DNA of 64,000 nt from positions 3,534,001 to 3,598,000 of the forward strand of contig NZ_JAUSUT010000001.1 of NCBI RefSeq assembly GCF_030814215.1, written 5' to 3'. Source of the stretch: Amycolatopsis thermophila. GTDB taxonomy: Bacteria > Actinomycetota > Actinomycetes > Mycobacteriales > Pseudonocardiaceae. Below are positions 15,890-24,881 of this stretch, piece after piece (the first letter of the stretch is position 1; the number at the start of each line of letters is the position of its first letter). The position numbers were made by a program, and so were the translations under genes. Under the pieces are notes generated by a model. It was given only the letters and a program-made list of their open reading frames with translations, ran no database searches and was not told where the DNA came from.

Positions 15890-17071
15890 ATGAGGCGTTC
15901 GGCGGTGGGTGGATGGGCGTCGCTGGCGGTGGTGGCGGCGTTGCTGGCCGGCTGCACCACGGGGCCGGGCAGCACGGGCGGTCAGGGGGCGCCGGTGTCG
16001 GCCGTGGTCGCCAAGCCGGCGTCGATCACCGTCGTTCCCTCGTCCGGGGCGGCCGACGTCGCGCCCGGTGAACCCGTTTCGGTGAAGGCGGCGGATGGCA
16101 GGTTGACGGAGGTCACGCTCCGCAACCCGGATGGGCAGGTCGTTCCGGGCACGCTCGCCGCCGACGGCAGCTCATGGGAGTTCGCCGACGGGCTGGGTTA
16201 CGGCAAGCAGTACACGCTGAACGCGGTCGCGGTGGGGGCCGATGGCAAGCCGGTCACGTCGACGTCCACCTTCACCACTGTCGGGAAGCCGCGCAGGACG
16301 ATCTCGGTGTCGCTGAACCTGCAGGAAGGGGAGACGGTCGGCGTCGGGATGCCGTTGATCTTCACGTTCTCCGCGAAGGTCGCCGACCGGCAGGCGGCCG
16401 AGCGGGCGCTGAAGGTGGTGACCGAGCCAGCCACGGAGGGTGCCTTCCGCTGGATGACCGACACCGAGCTGATCTGGCGCCCGAAGGAGTACTGGCGGCC
16501 GGGCACGAAGATCTCCGTCGACGCCGCGGTCTACGGCAAGCCGCTGGGTGGTGGCGCGTACGGGCTGGATGATCGTGCGGCGAGCGTCACGGTGGGGGAC
16601 AAGGTCGTCGCGGTCGCCGATGGTCGCTCGCACCAGATGAAGGTGTCGGTGAACGACGCCGAGGTGCGGACGATGCCGATCTCGATGGGCAAGCCCGGCA
16701 ACACCACGCCGTCCGGCACGTACACGGTGATGAGCGAGCACGTGAACTACACCATGGACTCCGGCACGTACGGGGTCCCGCCGGACACGCCCGGCGGTTA
16801 CCGGACGCTGGTGAAGTACGCCGTGCGGTTGTCGAACAGCGGGATCTTCTACCACTCGGCGCCGTGGTCGGTGGGTTCGCAGGGTCGCCGGAACGTGAGC
16901 CACGGCTGCATCAACCTGTCGACGGAGAACGCCAAGTGGTTGATGGACCTGTCCAAGAAGGGTGACCTGGTGACGGTCGTCAACAGCGGCGGTCAACCCC
17001 TGGAACCGGCCGACGGCTGGTCGGTCTGGCAACTCCCCTGGCCCGACTGGACAGCCCCCACCCCGAACTAG
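15890..17071 (+). CDS. L,D-transpeptidase lipoprotein (LdtMt2-like)
   Basis: A 393-aa secreted peptidoglycan cross-linking enzyme making 3-3 links. A lipoprotein signal peptide ends in LLAGC (lipid-modified Cys22). Two Ig-like domains (about 45-135 and 138-235) precede a YkuD catalytic domain (about 238-370) with SHGCINLS and catalytic Cys340. The layout equals mycobacterial LdtMt2. ATG 15890 is chosen because it places the signal peptide at the N-terminus; in-frame codons upstream give no signal-like sequence. Divergently arranged relative to tRNA-Lys. Confidence 0.93.
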   Translation: MRRSAVGGWASLAVVAALLAGCTTGPGSTGGQGAPVSAVVAKPASITVVPSSGAADVAPGEPVSVKAADGRLTEVTLRNPDGQVVPGTLAADGSSWEFADGLGYGKQYTLNAVAVGADGKPVTSTSTFTTVGKPRRTISVSLNLQEGETVGVGMPLIFTFSAKVADRQAAERALKVVTEPATEGAFRWMTDTELIWRPKEYWRPGTKISVDAAVYGKPLGGGAYGLDDRAASVTVGDKVVAVADGRSHQMKVSVNDAEVRTMPISMGKPGNTTPSGTYTVMSEHVNYTMDSGTYGVPPDTPGGYRTLVKYAVRLSNSGIFYHSAPWSVGSQGRRNVSHGCINLSTENAKWLMDLSKKGDLVTVVNSGGQPLEPADGWSVWQLPWPDWTAPTPN

Positions 17072-17170
17072 CCGACTCCCCATCACGGGCCGGTAGGTCC
17101 ACGGCAACCAGCCGCGCTCAACGCCACCGACGCGGTCGCCCCCATACGGTCTCCGACTCCGCACCAGCCG

Positions 17171-17488
17171 CGCTCGGCTCGCCGACATGGTCGCCTCGCG
17201 ACCTCGTCCGGCGCAGGCTGGTCACCACTGTCGCGCCCAGCGCCCGCCAAGGCGAGAGCTCGCACCGTGGCGGCCTGGGGCTCCCGCGACGACATGACCA
17301 ACCCCGACCCGGACTAGCCGCAGGTCATCACTGCCGGCCGTGCTCGGCTCGCCGACATGGTCGCCCCGCGACCTCGTCCGGCCCACGCTGGTCACCACTG
17401 CCGCGCCCAGCGCCCGCCAAGGCGAGGAGCTCGCACCGTGGGGGCCTGGGGGCTCGGCCCCCAGAAGACACGACGAACCCCACCCAGC
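17171..17488. repeat. Imperfect 170-bp direct duplication
   Basis: The sequence at about 17171-17315 is repeated at 17341-17488 with a 170-bp offset; long identical runs include GCTCGGCTCGCCGACATGGT and CCCAGCGCCCGCCAAGGCGA. It fills the gap between the L,D-transpeptidase gene and tRNA-His. No supported gene lies in 17072-17520. Confidence 0.8.
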
Positions 17489-17518
17489 AAGGTCGCACAG
17501 CGACCGAGCAGGGTGGGG
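17478..17518 (-). terminator. Hairpin downstream of tRNA-His
   Basis: CCCCACCC / GGGTGGGG outer stem with an inner GGTCG/CGACC stem, 5-8 bp past the tRNA-His 3' end on the minus strand. The T-run is weak, typical of actinobacterial terminators. Confidence 0.6.
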
Positions 17519-17525
17519 CCAGTGG

Positions 17526-17599
17526 GGTGAGTGACGGGACTTGAACCCGCGACTTCCTGGACCACAACCAGGTGCTCTACCAGCTGAGCTACACCCACC
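17526..17599 (-). tRNA. tRNA-His (anticodon GTG)
   Basis: A minus-strand cloverleaf with acceptor GTGGGTG/CACTCAC, anticodon loop TTGTGGT (anticodon GTG) and T-loop GGTTCAAGTCC. The His-specific extra G-1 opposite C73 is present (17599 pairs with 17526). CCA is encoded next (17525-17523). Confidence 0.97.
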
Positions 17600-17670
17600 A
17601 CGTGGGGCGTCTTGCGATCGCCACCAGCCGGGATATCGTAGCGTGCCCGCGATCGGGGGCACGCGGGGGG

Positions 17671-18279
17671 TCACTTGCCGTGTTTGAGCTGCACTTCGGC
17701 GGCCGCGGCGCGGGCTTCGTCGGTGCTGGGGCCGGGCATGGGCACGAACGCGGTGCGGCGGTAGTAGTCGAGTTCGCTGATGGACTCCTTGATGTCCGCG
17801 AGCGCCCGGTGGGCCAGGCCCTTCTCGGGCTTGGCGTAGTAGATGCGCGGGTACCAGCGTCGGACGAGTTCCTTGACCGAGGAGACGTCGACCATGCGGT
17901 AGTGCAGGTGCGCGTCGAGGGCCGGCATGTCCCGGGCGATGAAGCCGCGGTCGGTGGCGATGGAGTTGCCCGCGAGGGGCGCGGCTTTGGGCTCGGGGAC
18001 GTGTGTCCGGATGTAGTCGAGGACGCGCTGCTCGGCTTCTTCGAGTGTGGTGGCGGAGCGGCGGACCTCGTCGGTGAGCCCGGAGCGCGCGTGCATTTCG
18101 CGTACGACGTCGGGCATGCCGGCGAGTTTTTCGTCGTCGGCGTGGATGACGAGGTCGAGGCCGTCGCCGAGGATGTTGAGGTCGGCGTCGGTCACCAGCG
18201 CGGCGATTTCGATCAGGGCGTCCTTGGCCAGGTCGAGCCCTGTCATCTCGCAGTCGATCCAGACAAGACGGTCGGTCAC
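17671..18279 (-). CDS. orn: Oligoribonuclease (DEDDh 3'-5' exonuclease)
   Basis: A 202-aa DnaQ-fold exoribonuclease that degrades 2-5 nt RNA and pGpG. Exo [11 protein letters not shown] (Asp9, Glu11). Exo [12 protein letters not shown]. Exo [13 protein letters not shown] with the catalytic His/Asp. Length and sequence are typical of actinobacterial Orn, and adjacency to tRNA-His is common in this order. ATG 18279 opens the family N-terminus [12 protein letters not shown]. Confidence 0.97.
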   Translation of the reverse strand: MTDRLVWIDCEMTGLDLAKDALIEIAALVTDADLNILGDGLDLVIHADDEKLAGMPDVVREMHARSGLTDEVRRSATTLEEAEQRVLDYIRTHVPEPKAAPLAGNSIATDRGFIARDMPALDAHLHYRMVDVSSVKELVRRWYPRIYYAKPEKGLAHRALADIKESISELDYYRRTAFVPMPGPSTDEARAAAAEVQLKHGK

Positions 18280-18364
18280 CGGGAAACCCTAACGCGGGCC
18301 GTTCGCGGGGACCTCGCGGCACAGTGGAACGGGCCGTCGTGGTGACGGCCCGGCCCGCCTGGGT

Positions 18365-19288
18365 TCAGTTGTTCTCGATGTGCTGGATGATCGTCTTGGC
18401 GTCGTTGATCGGGATGGCGAAGCCGATGCCGACCGATCCGGCGGAGGTGGACGACGGGCTGTACAGAGCCGAGTTGATGCCGATGACCTCGCCGTTCATG
18501 TTGACCAGCGGCCCGCCGGAGTTGCCCTGGTTGATGGACGCGTCGGTCTGGATGGCGGTGTAGCTGGGGCTGTCACTGCTGGTGTTGGCGGTTTGTCCGA
18601 AGGGGTTGTTCTGTTCGCCGCTGGAGATGTCGGAGAGCTGCCGGTTGAGGGCGCTGACGATGCCCGAGGTGACCGTGTTCTGCAGGCCGCCGGGTGAGCC
18701 GATGGCGACGACCTGCTGGCCGACCTGCAGTGCGCTGGAGTCGCCGAGGGTGGCGGCGGTGAGGCCGCTGGCGTTCTTGGCCTGCAGGACCGCGATGTCG
18801 GCTTTGGTGTCGGCGCCGAGCACGCTCGCCTGGTATTTGGTGCCGTTGGACAGGGTGATGGTGACGTCGCCGACGGACCCGGACACGACGTGCGCGTTGG
18901 TGAGGATCTTGCCGTCGGAGCTGAGGATCACCCCGGAGCCGATGGCCTCACCCTGGCGGGTCGTGACGTTGACCTGGACGACGCTGGGCAGCACCTTGGC
19001 GGCGACGGCGCTGACGTCGGTGTTCGTCGTGTTGGACACGGTGGTCGCGGACGCCGTGGGGAGCGCGCCGGTCGAGGGGCCGGTGTCGAGGCCGACGATG
19101 GCGGCTCCGCTCGCGCCGCCGATCACCGCCGCGGCGAGGGTGCTCGCGGTGACGAGGACGGCGACGCGCTTCTTCTTGGGCCGCGGGGCCGTGAGAACCG
19201 GCGCGGCCGCGACCGGCTGCTGGTAGTAGGGGTGGCTGTAGGTCGGCTGTCCGCCGGCCTGGCTCGCCCGGAACTCGTTGTCGTTCAT
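18365..19288 (-). CDS. Membrane-anchored trypsin-like serine protease (HtrA-like, no PDZ)
   Basis: A 307-aa protein with a short Tyr/Pro/Gln-rich cytoplasmic N-terminus, KKKR followed by one transmembrane helix (about 41-66), and an extracytoplasmic chymotrypsin-fold domain. The triad is intact: His133 (TNAHVV), Asp164 (KADIAVL) and Ser257 (QGNSGGP). It ends about 45 residues after the serine, so no PDZ domain follows, unlike HtrA/DegP. ATG 19288 is preferred over an in-frame TTG at 19333, whose extra 15 residues look unrelated. Likely an envelope protease. Confidence 0.9.
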   Translation of the reverse strand: MNDNEFRASQAGGQPTYSHPYYQQPVAAAPVLTAPRPKKKRVAVLVTASTLAAAVIGGASGAAIVGLDTGPSTGALPTASATTVSNTTNTDVSAVAAKVLPSVVQVNVTTRQGEAIGSGVILSSDGKILTNAHVVSGSVGDVTITLSNGTKYQASVLGADTKADIAVLQAKNASGLTAATLGDSSALQVGQQVVAIGSPGGLQNTVTSGIVSALNRQLSDISSGEQNNPFGQTANTSSDSPSYTAIQTDASINQGNSGGPLVNMNGEVIGINSALYSPSSTSAGSVGIGFAIPINDAKTIIQHIENN

Positions 19289-19369
19289 GTCGTCGAGATT
19301 CGTCCGCTTCCTTGTGAGAATGCTGTGGAGCAACCGGGAAATCCCCTGAGAAGAATTTCCTGAGAAACC

Positions 19370-20149
19370 TCAGCCGCGCAGGGGCCTGGGCAGGGCGGGC
19401 CAGGTCCGGGACGGCGCCAGGTCGAGAGCGAGCCGGGCCCACCGGTGGGGTGGGACGGTGCTGTTCGGGTCGGCGGCCCGGATGTCCGCGCGGCGCAGGG
19501 CGCGCCGGTCGAACAGCGCGTGGGCCGGCGCGCCGGGGTGCTGGTAGGCGGCTGACAGGACCGTCCACAGTGCTCGTTCGGCGGTTCTCGGGAACGGTCG
19601 CCTGCGGATCAGCAGGTGTGCGGAGCCGACCCGCGGTGGTGGCGAGAAGTGGTGCGCGCCGATGCGGGACACCAGGGTCATCTCGAAGCGCGCTGCCCAC
19701 CATGCCTGTTCGACGTGCCGGGGGACGGCGGCGCAGATCCGTTTGGCGAAGCCCCATTCGACGAGCAGTGCGGCGCGGTTGAGCGCGGTGTGCGGGCTGA
19801 GCAGGCGGCGGAGGAACGCGGTCGACAACGCGTACGGGATGTTCGCGACCACGAGGAACCTGCGCCGCGGCAACGGGATCTCCCGGGCGTCGGCGTGCAC
19901 GATGCGAAGGTTCGGCCGGTCACCGAATCGGGTGGTCAGGCGGCGCACGAAATGGTCATCTCGCTCGACCGCGAGAATGCGCGCGCCCGTGGCGATCAGG
20001 TGACCGGTGAGGGCGCCCTGCCCGGCGCCGATCTCCAGGACGAGATCGTCGACGCCGACGGCGCAGGACTGGACGAGCTGTGCGGCGATCGCCGGTGTGG
20101 CAAGGAAATGCACGCCGGCGGACCGCCCGGCACGGGGTGCCGAGGGCAT
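19370..20149 (-). CDS. Erm-family 23S rRNA (adenine-N6)-methyltransferase
   Basis: A 259-aa KsgA/Erm-type methyltransferase. SAM motif I EIGAGQGALT (39-48), acidic VERDD after strand 2, HADARE, and the catalytic NIPYALST at 103-110. The C-terminal half (SPPPRVGSAHLLIRRR) fits Erm more than KsgA. Erm methylates A2058 and gives macrolide-lincosamide-streptogramin B resistance; intrinsic copies occur in actinobacteria. The start is supported by GGAG 5 nt upstream. A perfect inverted repeat sits just before the ribosome site (see 20160-20190). Resistance activity is inferred. Confidence 0.85.
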   Translation of the reverse strand: MPSAPRAGRSAGVHFLATPAIAAQLVQSCAVGVDDLVLEIGAGQGALTGHLIATGARILAVERDDHFVRRLTTRFGDRPNLRIVHADAREIPLPRRRFLVVANIPYALSTAFLRRLLSPHTALNRAALLVEWGFAKRICAAVPRHVEQAWWAARFEMTLVSRIGAHHFSPPPRVGSAHLLIRRRPFPRTAERALWTVLSAAYQHPGAPAHALFDRRALRRADIRAADPNSTVPPHRWARLALDLAPSRTWPALPRPLRG

Positions 20150-20159
20150 GGGTACTCCA

Positions 20160-20190
20160 CGTCATGAGTGGGGGGCAGGAGCTCATGACG
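20160..20190 (-). promoter_or_regulatory. Inverted repeat upstream of erm (possible attenuator or operator)
   Basis: Perfect 9-bp arms CGTCATGAG and CTCATGACG with a 13-nt spacer. On the erm strand the second arm ends directly before the GGAG ribosome site. Each arm contains an ATG, opening a short reading frame that overlaps erm in another frame. Either a translational attenuator hairpin or a dyad operator would fit; the sequence does not decide. Confidence 0.45.
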
Positions 20191-20396
20191 CAGCGACTGG
20201 CGCGCGGGCGGCGCTCGGCGCCGGTGTGGAGGGACAGCCGCTGGGTTATGCGCGCCGCGGGCGGGCGCACATCACGCAGTGCCGGCACAACGTACCCATG
20301 GGCCTCACGGTAGCCGTGCGGGCAAGCGGTTTTCCGGAATTGTCGGTGGGTGCCGTTACCGTCGGACCATCATCGTCGAACCGAAGGAGAACAACG

Positions 20397-21398
20397 ATGA
20401 CGAGCACCGTTACCGGCACCGCTTGCGGCACCGTGGAGATCGCCGTGCCGGGGCCGTTCGACCTCGCGGCCGCCGCCGGTTTCCTCGAGGGGTTCGCCCC
20501 GGCGGCGCGGCCGGACGCGGCCGAGGAGCCCGGCACGCTGCGGCTGGCCTTCCCGCTGTCGGGGGAGTGGGTCCACACGGGAGTGAGAGTGCGACAGCGC
20601 GCGCCCGGGGTGGTGGAAGTGTCTGTCGTGGGCGGGGAAGGGGAGGTGGCGGAGGCGGCGCGGCAGGTCGCTCGGATCCTGTCACTGGACGTCGACGGCG
20701 CCGCGTTCCCGGCCGTGGGCGAGCGCGATCCGGTGGTGGGCGCGCTGCAGTCGCGGTACCCGGGGCTGCGGCCGGTGTTGTTCACCTCCCCGTACGAGGC
20801 CGCGTGCTGGGCGATCATCGGCCAGCGCGTCCGCTTCACGCAGGCGGCCGTGTTCAAACAGCGGATCGCGGAGCGGCACGGCCGGCGGCTCGAGGTGGAC
20901 GGGCGTGCCCTGTGGTCGTTCCCGGCGCCCGCCGAGCTGCTGGCGATGCCCGCGCCGTCGTGGTTGCCGGAGATCAAAGTGGACCGGTTGCGGGTCGTCG
21001 CGCAGGCCGCGCTGGACGGGCTCCTCGACCCGGTGTCGCTGCGCGCCATGGAACCGGAGGACGCACTGGACGCTCTGCAAGCCCTGCCCGGCATCGGCGC
21101 GTTCTCGGCGCAGCTGGTGCTGATCCGCGGAGCCGGCCACCCGGACGTCTTCCCCGCCGACGAGCGACACCTCCTCGAAACCATGCGACGGGCCTACGAC
21201 CGGCCGGCCGCGTCCACCGCCGAGCTGGCCGCCATCGCGGAGGAGTGGAGCCCCTACCGCAGCTGGGTGGCACTCCTGTTCCGAGTGGCCCGCGACCGCG
21301 GCCCCATCCCCCCACCGCCAGCCGACGGGCAGCCGAGCGACGTAGGCCCAATCTCCCCGCCGACAGCAGAAGGGCCGACGACCACCGAAGCAGCCTGA
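20397..21398 (+). CDS. DNA-3-methyladenine glycosylase II (AlkA-like)
   Basis: A 333-aa HhH-GPD DNA glycosylase for alkylated bases. An N-terminal AlkA-type domain (1-115), then the glycosylase domain with SPYEAACWAIIGQRV, the helix-hairpin-helix LQALPGIGAFSAQLVL and PDVFPADERHLLE with the catalytic Asp position. AAGGAG lies 6 nt before ATG 20397. The C-terminal 35 residues are Pro/Thr rich and probably disordered. Divergent from erm across a 247-bp gap. Confidence 0.88.
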   Translation: MTSTVTGTACGTVEIAVPGPFDLAAAAGFLEGFAPAARPDAAEEPGTLRLAFPLSGEWVHTGVRVRQRAPGVVEVSVVGGEGEVAEAARQVARILSLDVDGAAFPAVGERDPVVGALQSRYPGLRPVLFTSPYEAACWAIIGQRVRFTQAAVFKQRIAERHGRRLEVDGRALWSFPAPAELLAMPAPSWLPEIKVDRLRVVAQAALDGLLDPVSLRAMEPEDALDALQALPGIGAFSAQLVLIRGAGHPDVFPADERHLLETMRRAYDRPAASTAELAAIAEEWSPYRSWVALLFRVARDRGPIPPPPADGQPSDVGPISPPTAEGPTTTEAA

Positions 21399-21449
21399 TC
21401 ACGCGCCCGCCCCCGAAGCCGACGCGTCACACCGAGACACGCCCGGACC

Positions 21450-21707
21450 GGCCCGCCGCTCGTGGCGGGGTCCTGCCTGCTGCCGGTGCCGAGGTCGTGC
21501 TCGCTGCCGGTGGCGAGGTCGTGCCCGCCGCTCGTGGCGGGGTCGTGCCTGCTGCCGGTGCCGAGGTCGTGCTTGCTGCCGGTGGCGAGGTCGTGCCCGC
21601 CTGCGGTGGTGGGGTGGTGCCCCCCGCCGTGGTGGGGTGATGCCCACCTGCGGTGGTGGCGTGATGCCCGCTGCGGTGGTGGGGTGATGCCCGCTGCGGT
21701 GGTGGGG
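21450..21707. repeat. 24-bp tandem repeat array with 72-bp higher-order unit
   Basis: About 10.5 units of 24 bp (last two 23 bp), consensus GTCGTGCCTGCTGCCGGTGG plus CGAG. Units 1-3 (21470-21541) are re-used as units 4-6 (21542-21613) in the same order, so a 72-bp block was duplicated. The array encodes 8-residue repeats in two frames, but neither belongs to a credible gene: one is out of frame with alkA, the other is antisense. Confidence 0.85.
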
Positions 21708-22491
21708 TTTGGGACTGCCGGGCCGGGCGTGCGCTCGCTGCGGGTGCCGGGGTCGTGCCCGCTGCCGCTGGCGGGTGGCGCCTGCCGCGGTGGTGGGATT
21801 CGCGACTGCCGTGCCCGAATCGGCCCGCTGCCGGTGGCGGTATCGGGCCGCCGTGCTCGGAGCCGTGCCTGCCACGTTGGTGGGGTTCGGGACCGCCGTG
21901 CCGGAGTGGCCCCGCTGGCAGTGGTTGGGGTGTACCCGCCGCCGTGGTGGGGTGCGGGACAGGCGCGCCGGAACGGGGCCGCTGCTGGCGGTGGGTCTCG
22001 GGCTGCCACTGCGGTGTCGGCCACTACCGGTGGCCGGCACTTGAGGCCGCCGCGCCGGGATGGGCCGTTCCCCGTGGCGGGTTCTCGCGCTACTCCGTCC
22101 AGGATCGGCCCCTCCGACTCGCGGGCGCCCTCCGGAACCGGCACGCCGGGTCCGACCCGCGGCCCGTCCCTGACCCAAAGGCCGAGGCCAGGGATCCAGG
22201 GAACCCCACACCGGTCCAGCCGTACCCGAAGCGCCCGCCGCCCGCGGTCGCCGCCGCATCGTGAGTGCTCGCCACCCGCGGGTGCCGCCGCATCGGGAGC
22301 GCTGGCTGCCCGCTGGCCCCCGGCACCGGGGGCGCTCGCCGCCCCCGCGCGCCCGGCGTTCCGCCGCACCCGGCGTCGGCCCGAGCCGGCATCGGCCCTG
22401 CCGCGACCACCGATCAACTACCAGTGAAGGAGCTGTGCACGCGATGGGGGTGATAACAGGGAGTGCACTTCACATGTGGTGAGCTTCGCGC
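21708..22491. other. Intergenic region without a supported gene
   Basis: Low-complexity GC-rich DNA continuing the degenerate CCGCTG/GGTGG theme of the adjacent array. Open frames on both strands are Pro/Arg/Gly/His-rich and match no family. I see no RNA gene. Confidence 0.6.
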
Positions 22492-23220
22492 GTGAACGAG
22501 GCGACGTCAGAGCTCGACGTGCTGGCTGGTCTCTTCGGGGCGCAGCCGGATCCGTCCATCCCGGTGCCGCTGGTGACCGGCGGCGTGGCGCTCCTGCTCG
22601 TGCTGTCGGGCGCGCCCTGGCGGCTGGCCCGCAACGTGGTGACGATCGTGCACGAGGCGGGCCACGCGTTGATCGCGGTGCTGGCCGGGCGGCGCCTGCA
22701 GGGCATCAAGCTGCATTCCGACACCTCGGGCGTGACGGTGTCGCGCGGCAAGCCCGAGGGGCCGGGCATGGTGCTGACCGCTCTGGCGGGCTATCCGGCG
22801 CCGGGGATCCTCGGGCTGCTGTTCGCGAGCCTCCTCGCCGCCGGACGCATCACGGTGCTGCTCGCGCTGGCCGCGTTGCTGCTGCTCGGCGTGCTCGTCA
22901 TGGTCCGCAACGCCTATGGGGTCCTCTCCGTGGTGCTGACCGCGGGCGGGCTCGCGGTGGTCGCGCTCATCGCCGGGACGCAGGTCCAGGCGTGGTTCGT
23001 GTACCTGATCACGTGGTTCCTGCTGCTCGGCGGGATCCGGCCGGTCATCGAGCTGCAGATCAAGCGGCGGCGCGGCGCGGCCCGCGACTCCGACGCGGAT
23101 CAGCTGGCCCGCCTCACCGGGGTGCCGGCCTCGCTGTGGATGCTGATGCTCGTCGTGATCTCGGTCACCTGCCTCATCGTCGGCGGGGCCTGGCTGCTCG
23201 AACCCGCACTGCAGCCCTGA
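22492..23220 (+). CDS. M50-family membrane metalloprotease (M50B-like)
   Basis: A 242-aa integral membrane protein with about six to seven helices. The zinc motif HEAGH (His54-His58) lies in the second helix (TIVHEAGHALIAVLAG), as in site-2-protease-like M50B proteins, and a GYPAPGILGLL segment follows. No PDZ or CBS domain. GTG 22492 is the only reasonable start before the first helix; the ribosome site is weak. Downstream proA follows after 53 bp. Substrate unknown. Confidence 0.85.
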   Translation: MNEATSELDVLAGLFGAQPDPSIPVPLVTGGVALLLVLSGAPWRLARNVVTIVHEAGHALIAVLAGRRLQGIKLHSDTSGVTVSRGKPEGPGMVLTALAGYPAPGILGLLFASLLAAGRITVLLALAALLLLGVLVMVRNAYGVLSVVLTAGGLAVVALIAGTQVQAWFVYLITWFLLLGGIRPVIELQIKRRRGAARDSDADQLARLTGVPASLWMLMLVVISVTCLIVGGAWLLEPALQP

Positions 23221-23273
23221 CCTGCCCGTGCGGCACACTGGAGGCTCTCTGAGTTTCCGGCGTGGAGGTAGCG

Positions 23274-24515
23274 GTGTCCGACGAGGTGGCGAAGGCTGTT
23301 GAGGAGTGCGCGCGGGCGGCCAAGGCGGCGGCCCCGTCGTTGGCCACCGCGTCCGACGAGGCCATCGACGCCGCACTCACCGGGATGGCGAGCCGTCTCC
23401 TCGACGCGCGTGAAGCGGTCCTGGAAGCCAACCGGGCCGACGTGGCACGGGCCGAGCAGGACGGCATGAGCGCCGGGCTGCTCGACCGCCTCACCATCAC
23501 CGAGGAGCGGCTCACCGGCATGGCCGAGCAGCTGCGTCTGCTCACCGGCGCGCCGCACCCGGACCGTGAGATCCCCTGCGACTCGCTGTCCGGCGGGCTG
23601 CGGCTGGTCGAGCGGCGCCGCCCGGTCGGCGTGATCGGCGCGAACTACGAGGCCCGGCCGAACGTGACGGTCGACGTCGCGTCGCAGCTGGTCAAGTCGC
23701 GCAACGGGGGTGTGCTGCGTACTGGCTCTGCCGCGCTCGGGTCCGCGCAGCGGCTGCTCGAGGCCGTGATCGCGCCGGCGCTGGCCGACGCGGGCATCGA
23801 CCCGGGCGTGGTGCAGCTGGTGCCGCGCGTCGAGCGCGAGGCGGCGGCGGCGCTGGTTCGGTTCCCGGACCTGGTGCCCCTGGTGATCCTGCGCGGCAGC
23901 GGTGAGAGCACCCGCGCCCTGGCGCTCGAGGCGGCCCAGCACGGCGTCCGGACGCTGGCCCACGCCGACGGCGGCGGCGTCCTGTACGTCGACGAGGCCG
24001 CCGACCCGGCGAAGGTCCGCGAGCTGGTGTTCAACAGCCTCGACCGGCTCGGCGTGTGCAATCGGCTCAACCTGCTGCTGATCCACTCCGCGGTGCACGA
24101 CCAGATGTGGCCGGTCGTGTCCGAAGCGCTGGCCGAGCGGAAGGTGACGCCGTCGCTGCCGCCGTACGACCACGCCATCGGCTACGAGTGGGCGCTGGAC
24201 TCCGACCACGAGGCCACCGTCACGGTCGCCCAGGTCAGTGGGCTGCCGGAAGCGGTTTCGATCGCCAACGAGCAGACCTCCGGCCTCGCCGCGGGCATCG
24301 CCACGGAGAACGCCGACACCGCGGCGGCCTTCTTCGACGGCTACACCGGCACCGGCGTCTTCTGGAACGCCCCGACCCGCCTGCTGGACGGCTTCAAGCT
24401 GCTCGCAGTGCCCGAGACGGGCATCAACCTGGACCGCGTGCCCGGGCCTCGCGGGCCGGTGACCTACACCGACCTGTACGTGCGCCAGTACGCGGTGCTG
24501 CCCGCGGACCGCTGA
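23274..24515 (+). CDS. proA: Glutamate-5-semialdehyde dehydrogenase (gamma-glutamyl phosphate reductase)
   Basis: A 413-aa aldehyde-dehydrogenase-fold enzyme reducing gamma-glutamyl phosphate with NADPH in proline synthesis. ProA features: RRPVGVIGANYEARPNVTVD in parts, KSRNGGVLRTGSAA, LILRGSGE-like loop and catalytic Cys in RLGVCNRLN. Several positions differ from textbook ProA (for example LAHADGGGVLYVD where GHADGICHVYVD is usual), so it is a divergent member. GTG 23274 has GGAGG 5 nt upstream and is preferred to GTG 23262. No proB is adjacent. Confidence 0.85.
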   Translation: MSDEVAKAVEECARAAKAAAPSLATASDEAIDAALTGMASRLLDAREAVLEANRADVARAEQDGMSAGLLDRLTITEERLTGMAEQLRLLTGAPHPDREIPCDSLSGGLRLVERRRPVGVIGANYEARPNVTVDVASQLVKSRNGGVLRTGSAALGSAQRLLEAVIAPALADAGIDPGVVQLVPRVEREAAAALVRFPDLVPLVILRGSGESTRALALEAAQHGVRTLAHADGGGVLYVDEAADPAKVRELVFNSLDRLGVCNRLNLLLIHSAVHDQMWPVVSEALAERKVTPSLPPYDHAIGYEWALDSDHEATVTVAQVSGLPEAVSIANEQTSGLAAGIATENADTAAAFFDGYTGTGVFWNAPTRLLDGFKLLAVPETGINLDRVPGPRGPVTYTDLYVRQYAVLPADR

Positions 24516-24680
24516 CCCGAGGACGGACAAGGCCGGTCGGCCCACCTCCGAGTGGTGCCGGCGCCGGCTCGGCCCGGTTGGCCACCCACGCCGCGGGACA
24601 GCGGGCTGCGCGCGCGGGGCGGCGCGCGAGAGGGTGCGGGCGCGGGGACTGAGCGGCGAGCGGGAAGCGGGACGTGCGGA

Positions 24681-24856
24681 TACGGGTGCCGCGGTCGCGC
24701 GATGAGTGCAGCGCGGGGCGTAGGGATGCGGCCGGATGCGGGTGCCGTTCGCGCGGTGAGTGCAGCGCGGGGCGTAGGGATGTGGCCGGGGTGGTCGGCG
24801 GATGCGGGTGCCGTGGTCGCGCGGTGAGCGCAGCACGGTAGGCAGGGATGCAGCCG
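24681..24856. repeat. Three ~54-bp tandem repeats
   Basis: Copies at 24681-24735, 24736-24789 and 24801-24856, each containing GCGGGTGCCG, a GTCGCGCG core, a GTGAGTGCAGCGCGGGGCGT block and AGGGATG. The third is more diverged. They lie in the gap between proA and the convergent cyclase gene (24516-24881), which has no supported gene. Confidence 0.8.
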
Positions 24857-24881
24857 ATGTAGCCGTGCGGGTTCGGCGTGG

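Noticed and set aside
18365-19288. Full HtrA/DegP chaperone-protease
   Set aside because: The protein ends soon after the catalytic serine subdomain; no PDZ domain is encoded and no frameshifted PDZ is seen downstream.
21254-22427. Long open frames on both strands (387 and 321 codons) across the 24-bp repeats
   Set aside because: They overlap each other and alkA, are repeat-driven low complexity (Pro/Arg/His or Val/Pro/Ala) and lack start signals.
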